A DNA stretch of 64,000 bases, taken from Flavobacterium hankyongi (GTDB lineage: Bacteria > Bacteroidota > Bacteroidia > Flavobacteriales > Flavobacteriaceae). A program made the translations under genes and the position numbers. The notes under the pieces were generated by a model. It searched no databases, was not told where the DNA came from, and saw only the letters and a program-made list of their open reading frames with translations. Positions within the stretch are counted from its first letter, which is position 1. The number at the start of each line of letters is the position of its first letter. Positions 34,721 through 43,827 of this stretch are shown piece after piece. Where the stretch lies: contig NZ_CP085725.1 in NCBI RefSeq assembly GCF_036840915.1, forward strand, positions 620,001 through 684,000. Direction: 5' to 3'.

Positions 34721-35653
34721 ATGGATAAAATTATTGATATAAAAAATAAAATCAATTCTATCCCTTACGATATCAAAGCTGAAGTTGTTCTTTCTTCTGT
34801 TTTGGAATCGTTTAAGGAGGACGGATCTGATTTTATAATAAATTATGAAGGTCAATTTAGAAGACCATACAGCACAGATGTTTTAAGTTGTGAAATAGTT
34901 GATTATGATTATGATGCAACTCAGTTCTTAAAAATAAACATCTCAAGAGATGGAATTTATGATGCCTTACCAGAAGGAATTTTTCATTATCCAAAATCTC
35001 AAAAATTAAATCAGGCTGTAGACGATATGACCAAAGAATATCGATTACAGCAAAAAGAAGAAGAAGAAGCACGTCAGTTTTTTATGCCTTTCGAGAATGA
35101 ATTTTTTCTTGCGGGTTTGCAAAGAGAGAAATTCGAGAAAGACTTCTTGTTTAAACTTAATGAAGGGAAACAAATTGATTTCTTATATGATTTTTGGGAT
35201 TTAGATAAATCTTATCCAGAAGTTTTAATGTCCAAATTAATTAGAATGCTTCCATTTGTACATAAAATAGTGGGAAAACTCAATCACACAGCTTACTGTT
35301 TACAATATATACTAGGTGAAGAAGTCGAGATTGTAGAGTTAGGTTATCAAGAATTATCAGAAAGTCAACAAAATGTAAGATTGAACGAATGTTGCTTGGG
35401 ACTTGATATGATATCAGGAGCTTCATATATGGGCTATTCTTTAAATCTTGAATTTAAAATAGGTCCACTTCAAAATACTTCATTTCATGAATACATACAT
35501 GATGGAGGTATAAAAAAAGTTATAACTCTTTTTTACGAATATTTTTTACCAATAGAAATTGATGTTAAAACAACTATTCTGTTATCAGAAGATGTCGAAA
35601 CATTTAATTTTAATGATCAACTACCAGTTTTAGGAATTACTACCAGAATATAA
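34721..35653 (+). CDS. tssG: TssG-like baseplate protein
   Basis: This 310-residue protein has the typical Bacteroidota TssG pattern: IPYDIKAEVVLSSVLESF near the start, INISRDGIYDALPEGIFHYP in the first third, and EARQFFMPFENEFFLAGLQREKFE at about residue 120, followed by a beta-rich C-terminus. TssG is the wedge partner of TssF. It starts 9 bases after the lipoprotein and ends 1 base before tssN. The family call rests on these blocks and gene order. Confidence 0.75.
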   Translation: MDKIIDIKNKINSIPYDIKAEVVLSSVLESFKEDGSDFIINYEGQFRRPYSTDVLSCEIVDYDYDATQFLKINISRDGIYDALPEGIFHYPKSQKLNQAVDDMTKEYRLQQKEEEEARQFFMPFENEFFLAGLQREKFEKDFLFKLNEGKQIDFLYDFWDLDKSYPEVLMSKLIRMLPFVHKIVGKLNHTAYCLQYILGEEVEIVELGYQELSESQQNVRLNECCLGLDMISGASYMGYSLNLEFKIGPLQNTSFHEYIHDGGIKKVITLFYEYFLPIEIDVKTTILLSEDVETFNFNDQLPVLGITTRI

Positions 35654-35654
35654 A

Positions 35655-36587
35655 ATGAGACCAGCTTTTAGACCTAATTTTAAAGAATTAATAGATCCAA
35701 GTTTGCTAATAACTGTAGCAATATTATTGCTTTTGGGTACTATCTTGACTATGTTTTTTACAGACAAGGTAAAAAATTTCAAATCAGAATACAAAACGAA
35801 ATATTATATATACTTATTCTCAGCTATTTTAGTGTTCACTTTGGTTTCCTTCTTGGGACAATCAAAAACTATTAATTCATTGTTTGGCGAATTCGTTTTT
35901 TATCAAGTGCTTCTTTTTGGTTTAGGCGGATTACATGTAATCATTTACAGAACTTATTTACGTAAATATGAACTAGATAATATTTGGTTAGAAGGAATTT
36001 ATAATTTATTAATTGCTGTTTTTGGTACAATACCTTTTCTGTTACTTTATACCTATATGAATGGAATAACTTTTACATTCAGTATAGTTTCAAGTATAAT
36101 AATGTTTTTAGTACCTACTTGGGTTTACTCAACATTTAAGTCCTCTATTTCTATTCCAGCCAAAATATATAAGACATGGCCATTTCCAGAGTTTGGAACC
36201 TTTTCCGAACCAAAAGATGATGAGTTTAGGGATATGGTGGTAATAACCTTTGTATTCTATAAAAATCCTCATTCTAGTATTCGAACTGAGTTCAGAGCAA
36301 AGTCACCAATTCGCATGGATTTTGGGCGTTTGTTCTATCATTTTGTTAATGATTACAACACAAGAAATGCAGATAGTCCTATTGAGTTGTTAGATGAAAT
36401 TGGAAATCCTCAACATTGGGTTTTCTATTTAAAGCCAAACTGGTATGGAGTGTCAAAATATATTGACCCAGATTTAACAATGTATATGAATGGCATTCAG
36501 GAAGATAGTACTGTAATATGTTTAAGAACTAGACCAATTAATGAAGAAAATTGGCAACAAGAATGGTTAGTGCCTCAAAATAGTTAA
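35655..36587 (+). CDS. tssN: TssN-like integral membrane protein
   Basis: This 310-residue protein has five predicted membrane helices in its N-terminal half (LLITVAILLLLGTIL, YYIYLFSAILVFTLV, VFYQVLLFGLGGLHV, IYNLLIAVFGTIPFL, SIVSSIIMFLVPTWV) and a beta-rich soluble C-terminal domain, as described for TssN of subtype iii systems. TssN replaces the TssJLM membrane complex components of other T6SS classes. It lies between tssG and tssK with 1- and 16-base spacing. Confidence 0.8.
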   Translation: MRPAFRPNFKELIDPSLLITVAILLLLGTILTMFFTDKVKNFKSEYKTKYYIYLFSAILVFTLVSFLGQSKTINSLFGEFVFYQVLLFGLGGLHVIIYRTYLRKYELDNIWLEGIYNLLIAVFGTIPFLLLYTYMNGITFTFSIVSSIIMFLVPTWVYSTFKSSISIPAKIYKTWPFPEFGTFSEPKDDEFRDMVVITFVFYKNPHSSIRTEFRAKSPIRMDFGRLFYHFVNDYNTRNADSPIELLDEIGNPQHWVFYLKPNWYGVSKYIDPDLTMYMNGIQEDSTVICLRTRPINEENWQQEWLVPQNS

Positions 36588-36603
36588 TCATAAGTAAGAA
36601 GAT

Positions 36604-37770
36604 ATGTTAGAAAAAATGAATCATTTTCCTGTCAATTGGGTAGACGGAATGAAAATTAACAAATCCCATTTTATCGCAATGCAAGATCACATGAGTGATA
36701 TTGTAAGAGATGCAATTGGGACGCAAATGACTCCAATAAATTATGGACTACTTCCTTTTGGAACTTCTGGGGAATCAGTTAAAATTTCATTGGTTATTGA
36801 TAATCATAAATTATTAAGAGTAAAGGTAGAAGAGTGTCATGCAATAACACCTAATGGTTGTAGAATTGATATTAGTGGTAATAATGCCCATATGCTAAAC
36901 ATGGAAATGCCATATCCAGAGGCAGTATATGAGTTAGATTACGACCAAGATATGGTTCTATTGGCAAATGTTTCGGTTAATTTATTTGATAAAAGACCTT
37001 TTGGAGATCCTGATCCTAATGAAAATCCTCCAAGGTATCCAAATGTCATTCCTACCTTTAATCTTAATCTTATCCAAGAGAAAAATAATGATATTACACA
37101 TGGTGGGTATCACTTGACTCTTGGGAAAATCATTATAAACAGGAACGAAAGTTATTTAATGACTGATTATATTCCGCCTTGTACTTCAGTTCAAAGTCAC
37201 CAGAAATTAATTGATATTCATACTAAAATTGATCGTTTTTTTGGACAACTAGAATTGTATTCAGTTCAAATTTCTCAAAAGATTAATCGTAAAAATCAAT
37301 CGAATGAATTGGCTATTATTATTCTTGATTTATGTCAAAAAATTATAACCTATTTAGGGAATAACATAAATTCATTTAGATGGTTCACTATTTCTCAGCC
37401 ACCAGCATATATGTTTGATACTGTTATTGCGCTAGCAAGAATTATGAAAAACTATATCGATTCTAAGTCAGGAGCTGGAAAAGAAGAACTTTTAAACTAC
37501 ATAGCAGAGTGGTGTGGTATAAGTCAAGGAGATTTTGAAGTAATGTTTACCGATTTAGTTAACGTAGGTTACAATCATACTCAAATAGATAAAACAGCCA
37601 AGAAAACGCTTCATTTTATGAATATAATTAGTGAATTGTTTACAACACTCAATCATTTAGATTACATAGGAAAACGAAAAGACAACGGAATTTTTGTTAA
37701 AGAAAGATTGGAGTTAGAAAGTGTTGCTTTGGATACATCAAAACGTAATAGAACATTTTTAGAAGATTAA
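36604..37770 (+). CDS. tssK: TssK baseplate-membrane adaptor
   Basis: This 388-residue protein begins with MNHFPVNWVDGMKINKSHFI, the characteristic TssK N-terminus (W..GM.....HF), and has the domain arrangement of TssK, with a beta-rich N-terminus and a helical C-terminal half. TssK links the baseplate to the membrane anchor. It sits between tssN and the tssO-like gene, with 6 bases to the latter. Confidence 0.85.
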   Translation: MLEKMNHFPVNWVDGMKINKSHFIAMQDHMSDIVRDAIGTQMTPINYGLLPFGTSGESVKISLVIDNHKLLRVKVEECHAITPNGCRIDISGNNAHMLNMEMPYPEAVYELDYDQDMVLLANVSVNLFDKRPFGDPDPNENPPRYPNVIPTFNLNLIQEKNNDITHGGYHLTLGKIIINRNESYLMTDYIPPCTSVQSHQKLIDIHTKIDRFFGQLELYSVQISQKINRKNQSNELAIIILDLCQKIITYLGNNINSFRWFTISQPPAYMFDTVIALARIMKNYIDSKSGAGKEELLNYIAEWCGISQGDFEVMFTDLVNVGYNHTQIDKTAKKTLHFMNIISELFTTLNHLDYIGKRKDNGIFVKERLELESVALDTSKRNRTFLED

Positions 37771-37776
37771 TAGAGT

Positions 37777-38292
37777 ATGGAAGTTTTAAATAAGAAAGAA
37801 AGAGCAAAGTCTTTTTTAGCTTTTTTATGTGTTTTTGGAATTACAATGGCAGTAATCATTGGTGCAATTTTCTTTGATTATTATCTACCATGGAAAGAAA
37901 ACAGTGAATTAAAAAAAGAAAATGATATGATGAGTAGAGAGTTCATGTTTCAGGAAGAGTTTGCTAAAAATATGGAAGATTTAAAATCTTCAATAGATTC
38001 TCTAAATGCTCCTGGACAGGATTTTTATTACAATCAGCAAAAAGCAATTTCTACTATCATCACTATGCAGCAATCTATCCCTACAAAAGATAGTTTGATG
38101 AGAGATAATATGTATGACAATATTATTCTAACCAATAGACAATTAATTGATGCTAAAAAAAGTATTCAAATGATGGGAGAGAGTAAAGAGGAAATGGACA
38201 AACTGCTACAACAGATTGAAACGTATAAAAGTGAACTTGAAATAGTTAAACGTGATTTAGAAGTTTGTCGTCAAATAAATAAAGCAAATTAA
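37777..38292 (+). CDS. tssO: TssO-like membrane protein with coiled coil
   Basis: A 171-residue protein: one N-terminal membrane helix (residues about 11-30; FLAFLCVFGITMAVIIGAIF), then a long charged helical segment (EMDKLLQQIETYKSELEIVK) predicted as coiled coil, ending in a Cys-containing tail. This architecture is typical of TssO in subtype iii T6SS. It is placed 6 bases after tssK and 28 before tssB. Confidence 0.75.
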   Translation: MEVLNKKERAKSFLAFLCVFGITMAVIIGAIFFDYYLPWKENSELKKENDMMSREFMFQEEFAKNMEDLKSSIDSLNAPGQDFYYNQQKAISTIITMQQSIPTKDSLMRDNMYDNIILTNRQLIDAKKSIQMMGESKEEMDKLLQQIETYKSELEIVKRDLEVCRQINKAN

Positions 38293-38320
38293 ATAGTATT
38301 AATAAATAAATTGAAATCTT

Positions 38321-38761
38321 ATGTTATCAAATTACGGAATTGGAGGAAATGAGGTAAAATTAGATGCTAGCGAAGCAATTCTAGAAATCCCTCAAAACAG
38401 AACGTTAATTGCTCAAAAGCTTACAGGAGATACTCCAGTAAAACCTGAGTTGGTTGAAGGTTTAACAAATGTTGAACAAGTATTTGCCCATTATAAACCT
38501 ACTGCAAAAGTTTCTTTTGAGGATGCTGATGGAGCAACAAAAAACGAAGAACTAAAATTTGACAATCTTGGTGATTTTGGAGTTAAAGGTATTACCGCTC
38601 AAAGTAAATTTTTAACAAACATGGAAACTGAAAAGGATCAGTACCAAAAAATTATCAAGCAGTTAAAAACGAATAAAATTCTTAAAAGTGCTCTAGAAAA
38701 TCCAGATGCTAAAAAAGCTCTTTTAGAAACTATTGAAGAATTAATTTCTGAATTAAAATAA
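38321..38761 (+). CDS. tssB: TssB sheath protein
   Basis: This 146-residue protein contains VEQVFAHYKPTAKVSFEDADG, the TssB/VipA motif, and DNLGDFGVKGI, in line with the short Bacteroidota TssB. TssB assembles with TssC into the contractile sheath. Only 28 bases separate it from tssC, and the C-terminal helix (LKTNKILKSALENPDAKKAL) is typical. Confidence 0.88.
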   Translation: MLSNYGIGGNEVKLDASEAILEIPQNRTLIAQKLTGDTPVKPELVEGLTNVEQVFAHYKPTAKVSFEDADGATKNEELKFDNLGDFGVKGITAQSKFLTNMETEKDQYQKIIKQLKTNKILKSALENPDAKKALLETIEELISELK

Positions 38762-38789
38762 GAATCACAAAACACTAAAAATAAACATT

Positions 38790-40157
38790 ATGTCTAAAGA
38801 ACAACTACAAGCTCAAAATGCAGATGCTGCTGTATTAGAGCCAAAAAAGAAAGAAGTTGGGGTTAAAATAAGTGCTGAAAAATTAGCCAAATATGGAGGA
38901 TTTGATTTGTTAGAAACTTCAATTGAAGGTGCTCAAAATATGAACCCTGATAGAAAAGCGCGTCGTCAAATTTTTATGAGCGAAGCAAACAAAGAAGGGG
39001 AGAGAGAAACTCTTAAAAAAACACTTCAAATGTGGGCTAACGTTTTAAAAGAAAACGAATCATTAACAGATATGGTTGCTCAATGCGAGGATAAAAGTAA
39101 AGTAGCAGAGGAAACTTTACTTAAAAATTTAGCAATCGCTATTCACGAAACAAAAGAATTAGAGCAAGCTTACAGAACTATTGGTTTGTTCTACAAAAAT
39201 ACTGAAACTGATAAAGTTAAAAATGTAACTATTGTTAATGCAGAATTAGATCAATTACAAGATTTAGACAATACACGTTTTATTGACGCCATTCACAATG
39301 AATTAGTTGATAATTATGATAGATTAGACTTAAAAAATAACTATGGATTGTTAGTGGTTCCTGGTTATTTAGGAAGTAATAAAGTAGTTGAGAAATGGGC
39401 AAAAATTGCGCATGAAAACAAAGTAATGCTAGTAACTGACTTCGCGCATCTTGATGAGCCGGATGATGTAATGGAAATGTTTGATGCTGCTTATTTAACA
39501 GGTGGAGATATTTATCGTTCAAATGTATTGATGACTTGTAACTGGTTAGTTGGAAGAGGTAAATTTGATGTTGTAGGTGAATCTGAAGATTTATTTATTC
39601 CACCATCTGCTGCTCTTGCTGGAAAAATTTACAAAACATTAATGTCTCAAGTTACTGCTGGTAAGAAATTTGGTGGTATCAACGAGGTTGATGGAGTTCG
39701 TTTTGACTTAAAGAAAAGCGAAATAGCTAACTTAGAGAACATGGGATTAATCCCGATGGTTAATGAGTATGGTAAAGTAATGGCTTTCTCTGGAAAAACT
39801 TTATTTAACGGTGATAATTTAGGATTACAAACATATTCTGTTGTTCGTGTTTTCGATTATGTAACTAAAGTATTAATGGATTTCTTAAACAGAAGAGCAT
39901 TCGAAAACTTTACTGCTAAGACAAGAAAAGAAATCATGGGACAAATTGTTCAGTTTTTAGATGGAATTACTGGTCCAGATAAATTAATTGAAAATTTTGA
40001 AATAAGAAGATTTGAACAAGATCCTATTCAAAAAGATAGAATCTATTTAGATATTCACATGAAACCATATTTTCCAGCTAAAAACTTCATGATCAAAATG
40101 GAAGGTCAAAAAGGTGATGATGGAACTGATTGGGATACAGAATACGAACAAAAATAA
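38790..40157 (+). CDS. tssC: TssC sheath protein
   Basis: This 455-residue protein follows tssB and carries the blocks of the large sheath subunit: YGLLVVPGYLGSNKVVEKWA, HLDEPDDVMEMFDAAYLTGG and KTRKEIMGQIVQFLDGITGP, with a C-terminal PYFPAKNFMIKMEG. It is one of the most abundant T6SS proteins. A strong hairpin terminator follows at 40172-40199, so it closes this operon. Confidence 0.88.
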   Translation: MSKEQLQAQNADAAVLEPKKKEVGVKISAEKLAKYGGFDLLETSIEGAQNMNPDRKARRQIFMSEANKEGERETLKKTLQMWANVLKENESLTDMVAQCEDKSKVAEETLLKNLAIAIHETKELEQAYRTIGLFYKNTETDKVKNVTIVNAELDQLQDLDNTRFIDAIHNELVDNYDRLDLKNNYGLLVVPGYLGSNKVVEKWAKIAHENKVMLVTDFAHLDEPDDVMEMFDAAYLTGGDIYRSNVLMTCNWLVGRGKFDVVGESEDLFIPPSAALAGKIYKTLMSQVTAGKKFGGINEVDGVRFDLKKSEIANLENMGLIPMVNEYGKVMAFSGKTLFNGDNLGLQTYSVVRVFDYVTKVLMDFLNRRAFENFTAKTRKEIMGQIVQFLDGITGPDKLIENFEIRRFEQDPIQKDRIYLDIHMKPYFPAKNFMIKMEGQKGDDGTDWDTEYEQK

Positions 40158-40171
40158 TTGATTATTACTTG

Positions 40172-40199
40172 AAAAAGGGATTGTAAAATCCCTTTTTTA
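40172..40199 (+). terminator. Terminator after tssC
   Basis: The arms aaaaaggga-tt and aa-tccctttttt form a short stem with a T-rich tail. Confidence 0.8.
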
Positions 40200-40215
40200 T
40201 TAATCTTTAAAAGTT

Positions 40216-40752
40216 ATGCAGAATCATATACTTAAAATCATAGTAATTTGCTTTTTAGCGTTTTTCTCTATTGAATCTAATGCACAAATGTCTCATAAAG
40301 ATTCATTGCGTATTCGTTGTAAAAACAGAGTAAAAGTAACTAGAAGTAAAGAAAATTTTCTTGATAAAAAAGCCTACGCTTATACAGAGCCTTATTACTT
40401 CAAGGTTTATAATACAGATCCTGATTACATATCTTTTCAGTTAGGTAAACGTAAAGGTTCTAAGGTATTCTTATATATAAAACTTTTTTCATTTAATGCT
40501 TGTATTAAAAAGGACGATGTAGTCGAATTAACTTTTGTTAACGATGATAAGTATGAACTTATTAATAAATACCAAGTTAATTGTGAGGGTTATATAGTAG
40601 TCGAATTAAGAGGATATGATATTAAATATATTAAAAAGAGCCTTATTAAAGGATTTATGATTCACACATATCAAAAAGATTATGAGTTTAGAGTTGACAA
40701 TAAGACGGCTAAGCAAATAAATGAAGATATTCAATGTCTTCGAAAGTATTAA
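40216..40752 (+). CDS. Secreted protein of unknown function in the T6SS locus, 178 aa
   Basis: It has a signal peptide (KIIVICFLAFFSIESNA, cleavage after about residue 23). The mature chain is beta-rich and basic with a few Cys residues (RCKNRV, NACIKKDD, IQCLRKY) that could form disulfides in the periplasm. No homologue is recognised. It lies between the sheath terminator and the hcp genes, with 255 bases before hcp, so it may be a T6SS accessory or an effector partner. No catalytic motif is visible. Confidence 0.6.
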   Translation: MQNHILKIIVICFLAFFSIESNAQMSHKDSLRIRCKNRVKVTRSKENFLDKKAYAYTEPYYFKVYNTDPDYISFQLGKRKGSKVFLYIKLFSFNACIKKDDVVELTFVNDDKYELINKYQVNCEGYIVVELRGYDIKYIKKSLIKGFMIHTYQKDYEFRVDNKTAKQINEDIQCLRKY

Positions 40753-41007
40753 TTTGGTAAGAAAAATTTTATAATTGTACTATTATTTATTATCTGATTG
40801 GTGTATTATTTAGTAACATTAAATTCAAGTACAGATGAATAGAATTAAGAGACTTCATATTATATGGTAGCTGATATTCTTTCGGCTATTTGAGCTTCAG
40901 AGAATTATTATTTAAGATGCTTTTAAAAAGCATAAAAGACAAGGCATTATGGATGCTTTGCGGAATTGTATTGTTTTTATTTATTAATTATTTAAATATT
41001 TTTTATT
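40753..41007. other. Intergenic region upstream of hcp
   Basis: These 255 AT-rich bases separate the secreted protein gene from the first hcp. The phrase ctgattggt (about 40796) repeats part of the palindrome at 33931. I see no clear -33/-7 pair or hairpin. Confidence 0.4.
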
Positions 41008-41394
41008 ATGTCATTTAAAGCAAGATTAAACGTTGGCGGTAAAGAGTTCAATGTATTAAACATTAACTATGGTTTATTTCAAGAAACAGACGCAACAGGA
41101 CGTCCCTCAACAGTAACAAGAGGAGGTAAAATTGAAGTTACAATCGAAGGAACAGGATCTACAGAATTATTCGAGTGGATGACTAATAGCTTTGAGCGTA
41201 AAGACGGAAGTGTTAAATTCTTCAAAAGAGACAGCGATGCTACTTTAAAAGAGTTAAAATTCACTGAAGGTTATTTAGTAAAACACAGAGAAAATTTTGA
41301 TTCAACAGGAGTAAATCCCTTAACAGAATCGTTCACAATTTCAGCAAGAAAGATTGAAATGGGAACAGGAGTTTACGAAAACGAATGGGTATAA
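41008..41394 (+). CDS. tssD: Hcp/TssD tube protein 1
   Basis: This 128-residue protein begins MSFKARLNVGGKEFNVLNI and continues with STELFEWMTNSFERKDGSVKFF and ELKFTEGYLVKHRENFD, as expected for the Bacteroidota TssD (Hcp-like) tube protein. Hcp rings form the tube that is expelled by the sheath. A second paralogue lies 126 bases downstream. Confidence 0.87.
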   Translation: MSFKARLNVGGKEFNVLNINYGLFQETDATGRPSTVTRGGKIEVTIEGTGSTELFEWMTNSFERKDGSVKFFKRDSDATLKELKFTEGYLVKHRENFDSTGVNPLTESFTISARKIEMGTGVYENEWV

Positions 41395-41448
41395 TCTGTC
41401 AAGGGATTATAATAGTATAAGTTCTTATTTGTGATGTCGGAATGCATA

Positions 41449-41474
41449 GGGATAAAGACCCCAAACTTTATCCC
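41449..41474 (+). other. Hairpin between the two hcp genes
   Basis: The perfect 9-base arms gggataaag (41449-41457) and ctttatccc (41466-41474) enclose accccaaa. There is no U-tract, so it may stabilise or process the mRNA and set the ratio of the first hcp to downstream genes, rather than terminate. Confidence 0.5.
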
Positions 41475-41520
41475 GGTGTTTCGATAAATTTTATAAACAC
41501 TCACCTTAAAGTAAAACAGT

Positions 41521-41916
41521 ATGTCTTTTTTAGCAAAATTGGAATTAGATGGGGAAACCTATAATGTCTTAGAATTTGACCTTCATATCACCCAAGAAGT
41601 AGATCATAACGGTAAACCTCAAACCATAGCTCAAGGAGGTAATATTAGATTGGTGGTTGAATCGACCAAGAGTGTTGATTTTATGAAATGGATGATTAGC
41701 AGCACCCAAACCAAAAATGGTAAAATAACTTTTTTCAGACGAGATGCGATGTCAAAAATGAAAGAGTTAAAATTTGAGAAAGCTTTTTGTGTGAATTTTC
41801 ACGAAAGTTTTCGATCAAATAACGAAGTTCCTATGCAGATAGAGATTCTTCTTTCGGCCAAAGATATCGATTTCAGCGGAGCTGTATTAGGTAAACCTTG
41901 GTCATTGGATTTATAA
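41521..41916 (+). CDS. tssD: Hcp/TssD tube protein 2
   Basis: This 131-residue paralogue of the upstream Hcp shares LAKLELDGETYNVLEFDLHI, TKSVDFMKWMISSTQTKNGKI and MKELKFEKAFCVNFHESF in the same order, but with changed surface residues. It lies just before vgrG, so it may be a specialised tip-associated or effector-carrying Hcp. That role is inference from order. Confidence 0.84.
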   Translation: MSFLAKLELDGETYNVLEFDLHITQEVDHNGKPQTIAQGGNIRLVVESTKSVDFMKWMISSTQTKNGKITFFRRDAMSKMKELKFEKAFCVNFHESFRSNNEVPMQIEILLSAKDIDFSGAVLGKPWSLDL

Positions 41917-41988
41917 TCCAGCCTAAATTTAGAAAATTACAATAGTCAAGAACACTTTTTGACAACAATTATATAAAAACATAAGCCC

Positions 41989-43824
41989 ATGAGTACCGTT
42001 AATAACCTTATTAAAAAAGTTACTGATGCCATGGTTGACAAGGTAAGCATCGAAATAGGAAGCTTCTCTCAACCGGTTGTCTATTATAATTTAATATTAA
42101 ATCAGCAATTGTTAGGTCACCATTCTTTTAGTTTTACTTGGAGAATTGGCGATGTTGTGATGGACTTTAAGAGTCAGGCCGATTTTATTAAAAAGTACAT
42201 GGGAGCCAAAGTGATTATCACACTTAAGGATACCGCTCGTGGAGAAAATGTTTATTTTAAAGGAATTATTTCCGAAATGGAGCTTTTAGACAACGATGGC
42301 GCTTCAAAAGGCTTTCATATCGTAGGAAAGAGTCCCACCATATTATTGGATGAAATTCAGCAAAGTGAAACCCATTTTTCACACAAGCTCAATGAAATTG
42401 TGCATAAAGTAGATGAGAACATCATAAAAGGTGTGCTCACAGGAATGGATATCAATCCAAAATATCAAACCGTATTACCGTATATTGTTCAGTACAATGA
42501 AACCGATTTTCAGTTTTTAAAACGTCTGGCTGTGCAATACGGAGAATGGATGTTTTACGACGGAGATTATTTGAGATTTGGAGAATTGAAAACCTCAAAA
42601 GCATCGTTAGAAAACGGAGTAAACCTACATCATTTTAAAGTCACCAGCCGATTACGATCTCAAAAAGTATCGTACAAAGGATATGATTACAATTCGGCTT
42701 CAGAAATTGGCGCCCAAAATCTAGAACCACAAAACAACACCCAAAGCTATATAGCCCAAAATGCGCAACAAGCCTCGAGTAGTGTTTTTGACAGAGCCAA
42801 CGCCAATCATTCCTTTATAAGCAATGCCAATGATTCGCAGGATATTACAAGAATACAGGAATTAAGCCAACAGGCCAAAGAAGCCAATGTACTTACGTAT
42901 TCAGGCTTGAGTAAAATTCCGTTGCAAATAGGAGGTATGTTTACTGTAAGTAAAGATGGTATCGAGGGAGATTTTATCGCTACAGAAGTACAACATTATT
43001 CAAAAGGATTTGGACATTACGAGTGTCAGTTCGAATCGATTCCAAGAGATGTAAAAGTACCCCCATACACGAATCCATTAGTATATCCCAAAGCCGAAAC
43101 CCAAGGCGCAGTAGTAACTGACAATAATGACCCACAAGGCATGGGACGCATTAAAGTCAAATTCTTTTGGGGACATGAAAGCGATTGGACACGACTAGTA
43201 ACCTCACATGCAGGTTCAGGGAAAGGTTTTTATTTTATACCAGAAATAGGAGAAGAAGTTTTTGTATCCTTTGAAGGAGGCAACCCAGAAAAACCCTTTG
43301 TAATAGGCACCCAGTACAACGGACAAGAAATCTCAGGATACAACACCGCAGGCAATGACCAAAAAGTAATCCATACCCGTTCAGGGACAAAAATGATCTT
43401 CAACGATGCCCAAGGAAGCATCTTCATTGAAGACCCAAGTGGTAACACTTGGCTCATGGACGGTCAAGGAAATATTAGTGTGAATGCGCCTAATGATATG
43501 AATATTACTGTTGGTAAAAATCTTAATATCAATGTAGGGAATAATATGTCTACATCAGTAGGGGTTAACATGATCGAAACAGTTGGTGTTGATAAATCTG
43601 CAACTATTGGTATGATGTCAAATACTTTTGTTGGCGGAAATAGTATGTTGAATGTTACTGGTAATATGATGGAATTTATTCAAGGAAATCTTGATTCACA
43701 TTCAGAAAAAGAAAGACAAGAATCTAGTATGAAAGGGATACAGATAACAAGTAGTGATGTAATTACAAAAAACTCTAACAAAGAAGTGCAAAATAATAGT
43801 GCAGAAAAGTCAAAAGCTTATTAA
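41989..43824 (+). CDS. vgrG: VgrG (TssI) spike protein
   Basis: This 611-residue protein has a gp27-like N-terminal region, a gp5 OB-fold region at about residues 370-445 (DNNDPQGMGRIKVKFFWGH ... GEEVFVSFEGGNPEKPFVIG), and a C-terminal needle of repeats (NITVGKNLNINVGNNMSTSV...). VgrG forms the puncturing tip of the T6SS. The final 60 residues (SEKERQESSMKGIQITSSD...) are a unique tail likely to bind the cargo. The downstream gene starts 3 bases after its stop. The base composition changes near 43480, suggesting a recombined C-terminal end. Confidence 0.9.
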   Translation: MSTVNNLIKKVTDAMVDKVSIEIGSFSQPVVYYNLILNQQLLGHHSFSFTWRIGDVVMDFKSQADFIKKYMGAKVIITLKDTARGENVYFKGIISEMELLDNDGASKGFHIVGKSPTILLDEIQQSETHFSHKLNEIVHKVDENIIKGVLTGMDINPKYQTVLPYIVQYNETDFQFLKRLAVQYGEWMFYDGDYLRFGELKTSKASLENGVNLHHFKVTSRLRSQKVSYKGYDYNSASEIGAQNLEPQNNTQSYIAQNAQQASSSVFDRANANHSFISNANDSQDITRIQELSQQAKEANVLTYSGLSKIPLQIGGMFTVSKDGIEGDFIATEVQHYSKGFGHYECQFESIPRDVKVPPYTNPLVYPKAETQGAVVTDNNDPQGMGRIKVKFFWGHESDWTRLVTSHAGSGKGFYFIPEIGEEVFVSFEGGNPEKPFVIGTQYNGQEISGYNTAGNDQKVIHTRSGTKMIFNDAQGSIFIEDPSGNTWLMDGQGNISVNAPNDMNITVGKNLNINVGNNMSTSVGVNMIETVGVDKSATIGMMSNTFVGGNSMLNVTGNMMEFIQGNLDSHSEKERQESSMKGIQITSSDVITKNSNKEVQNNSAEKSKAY

Positions 43825-43827
43825 CAT

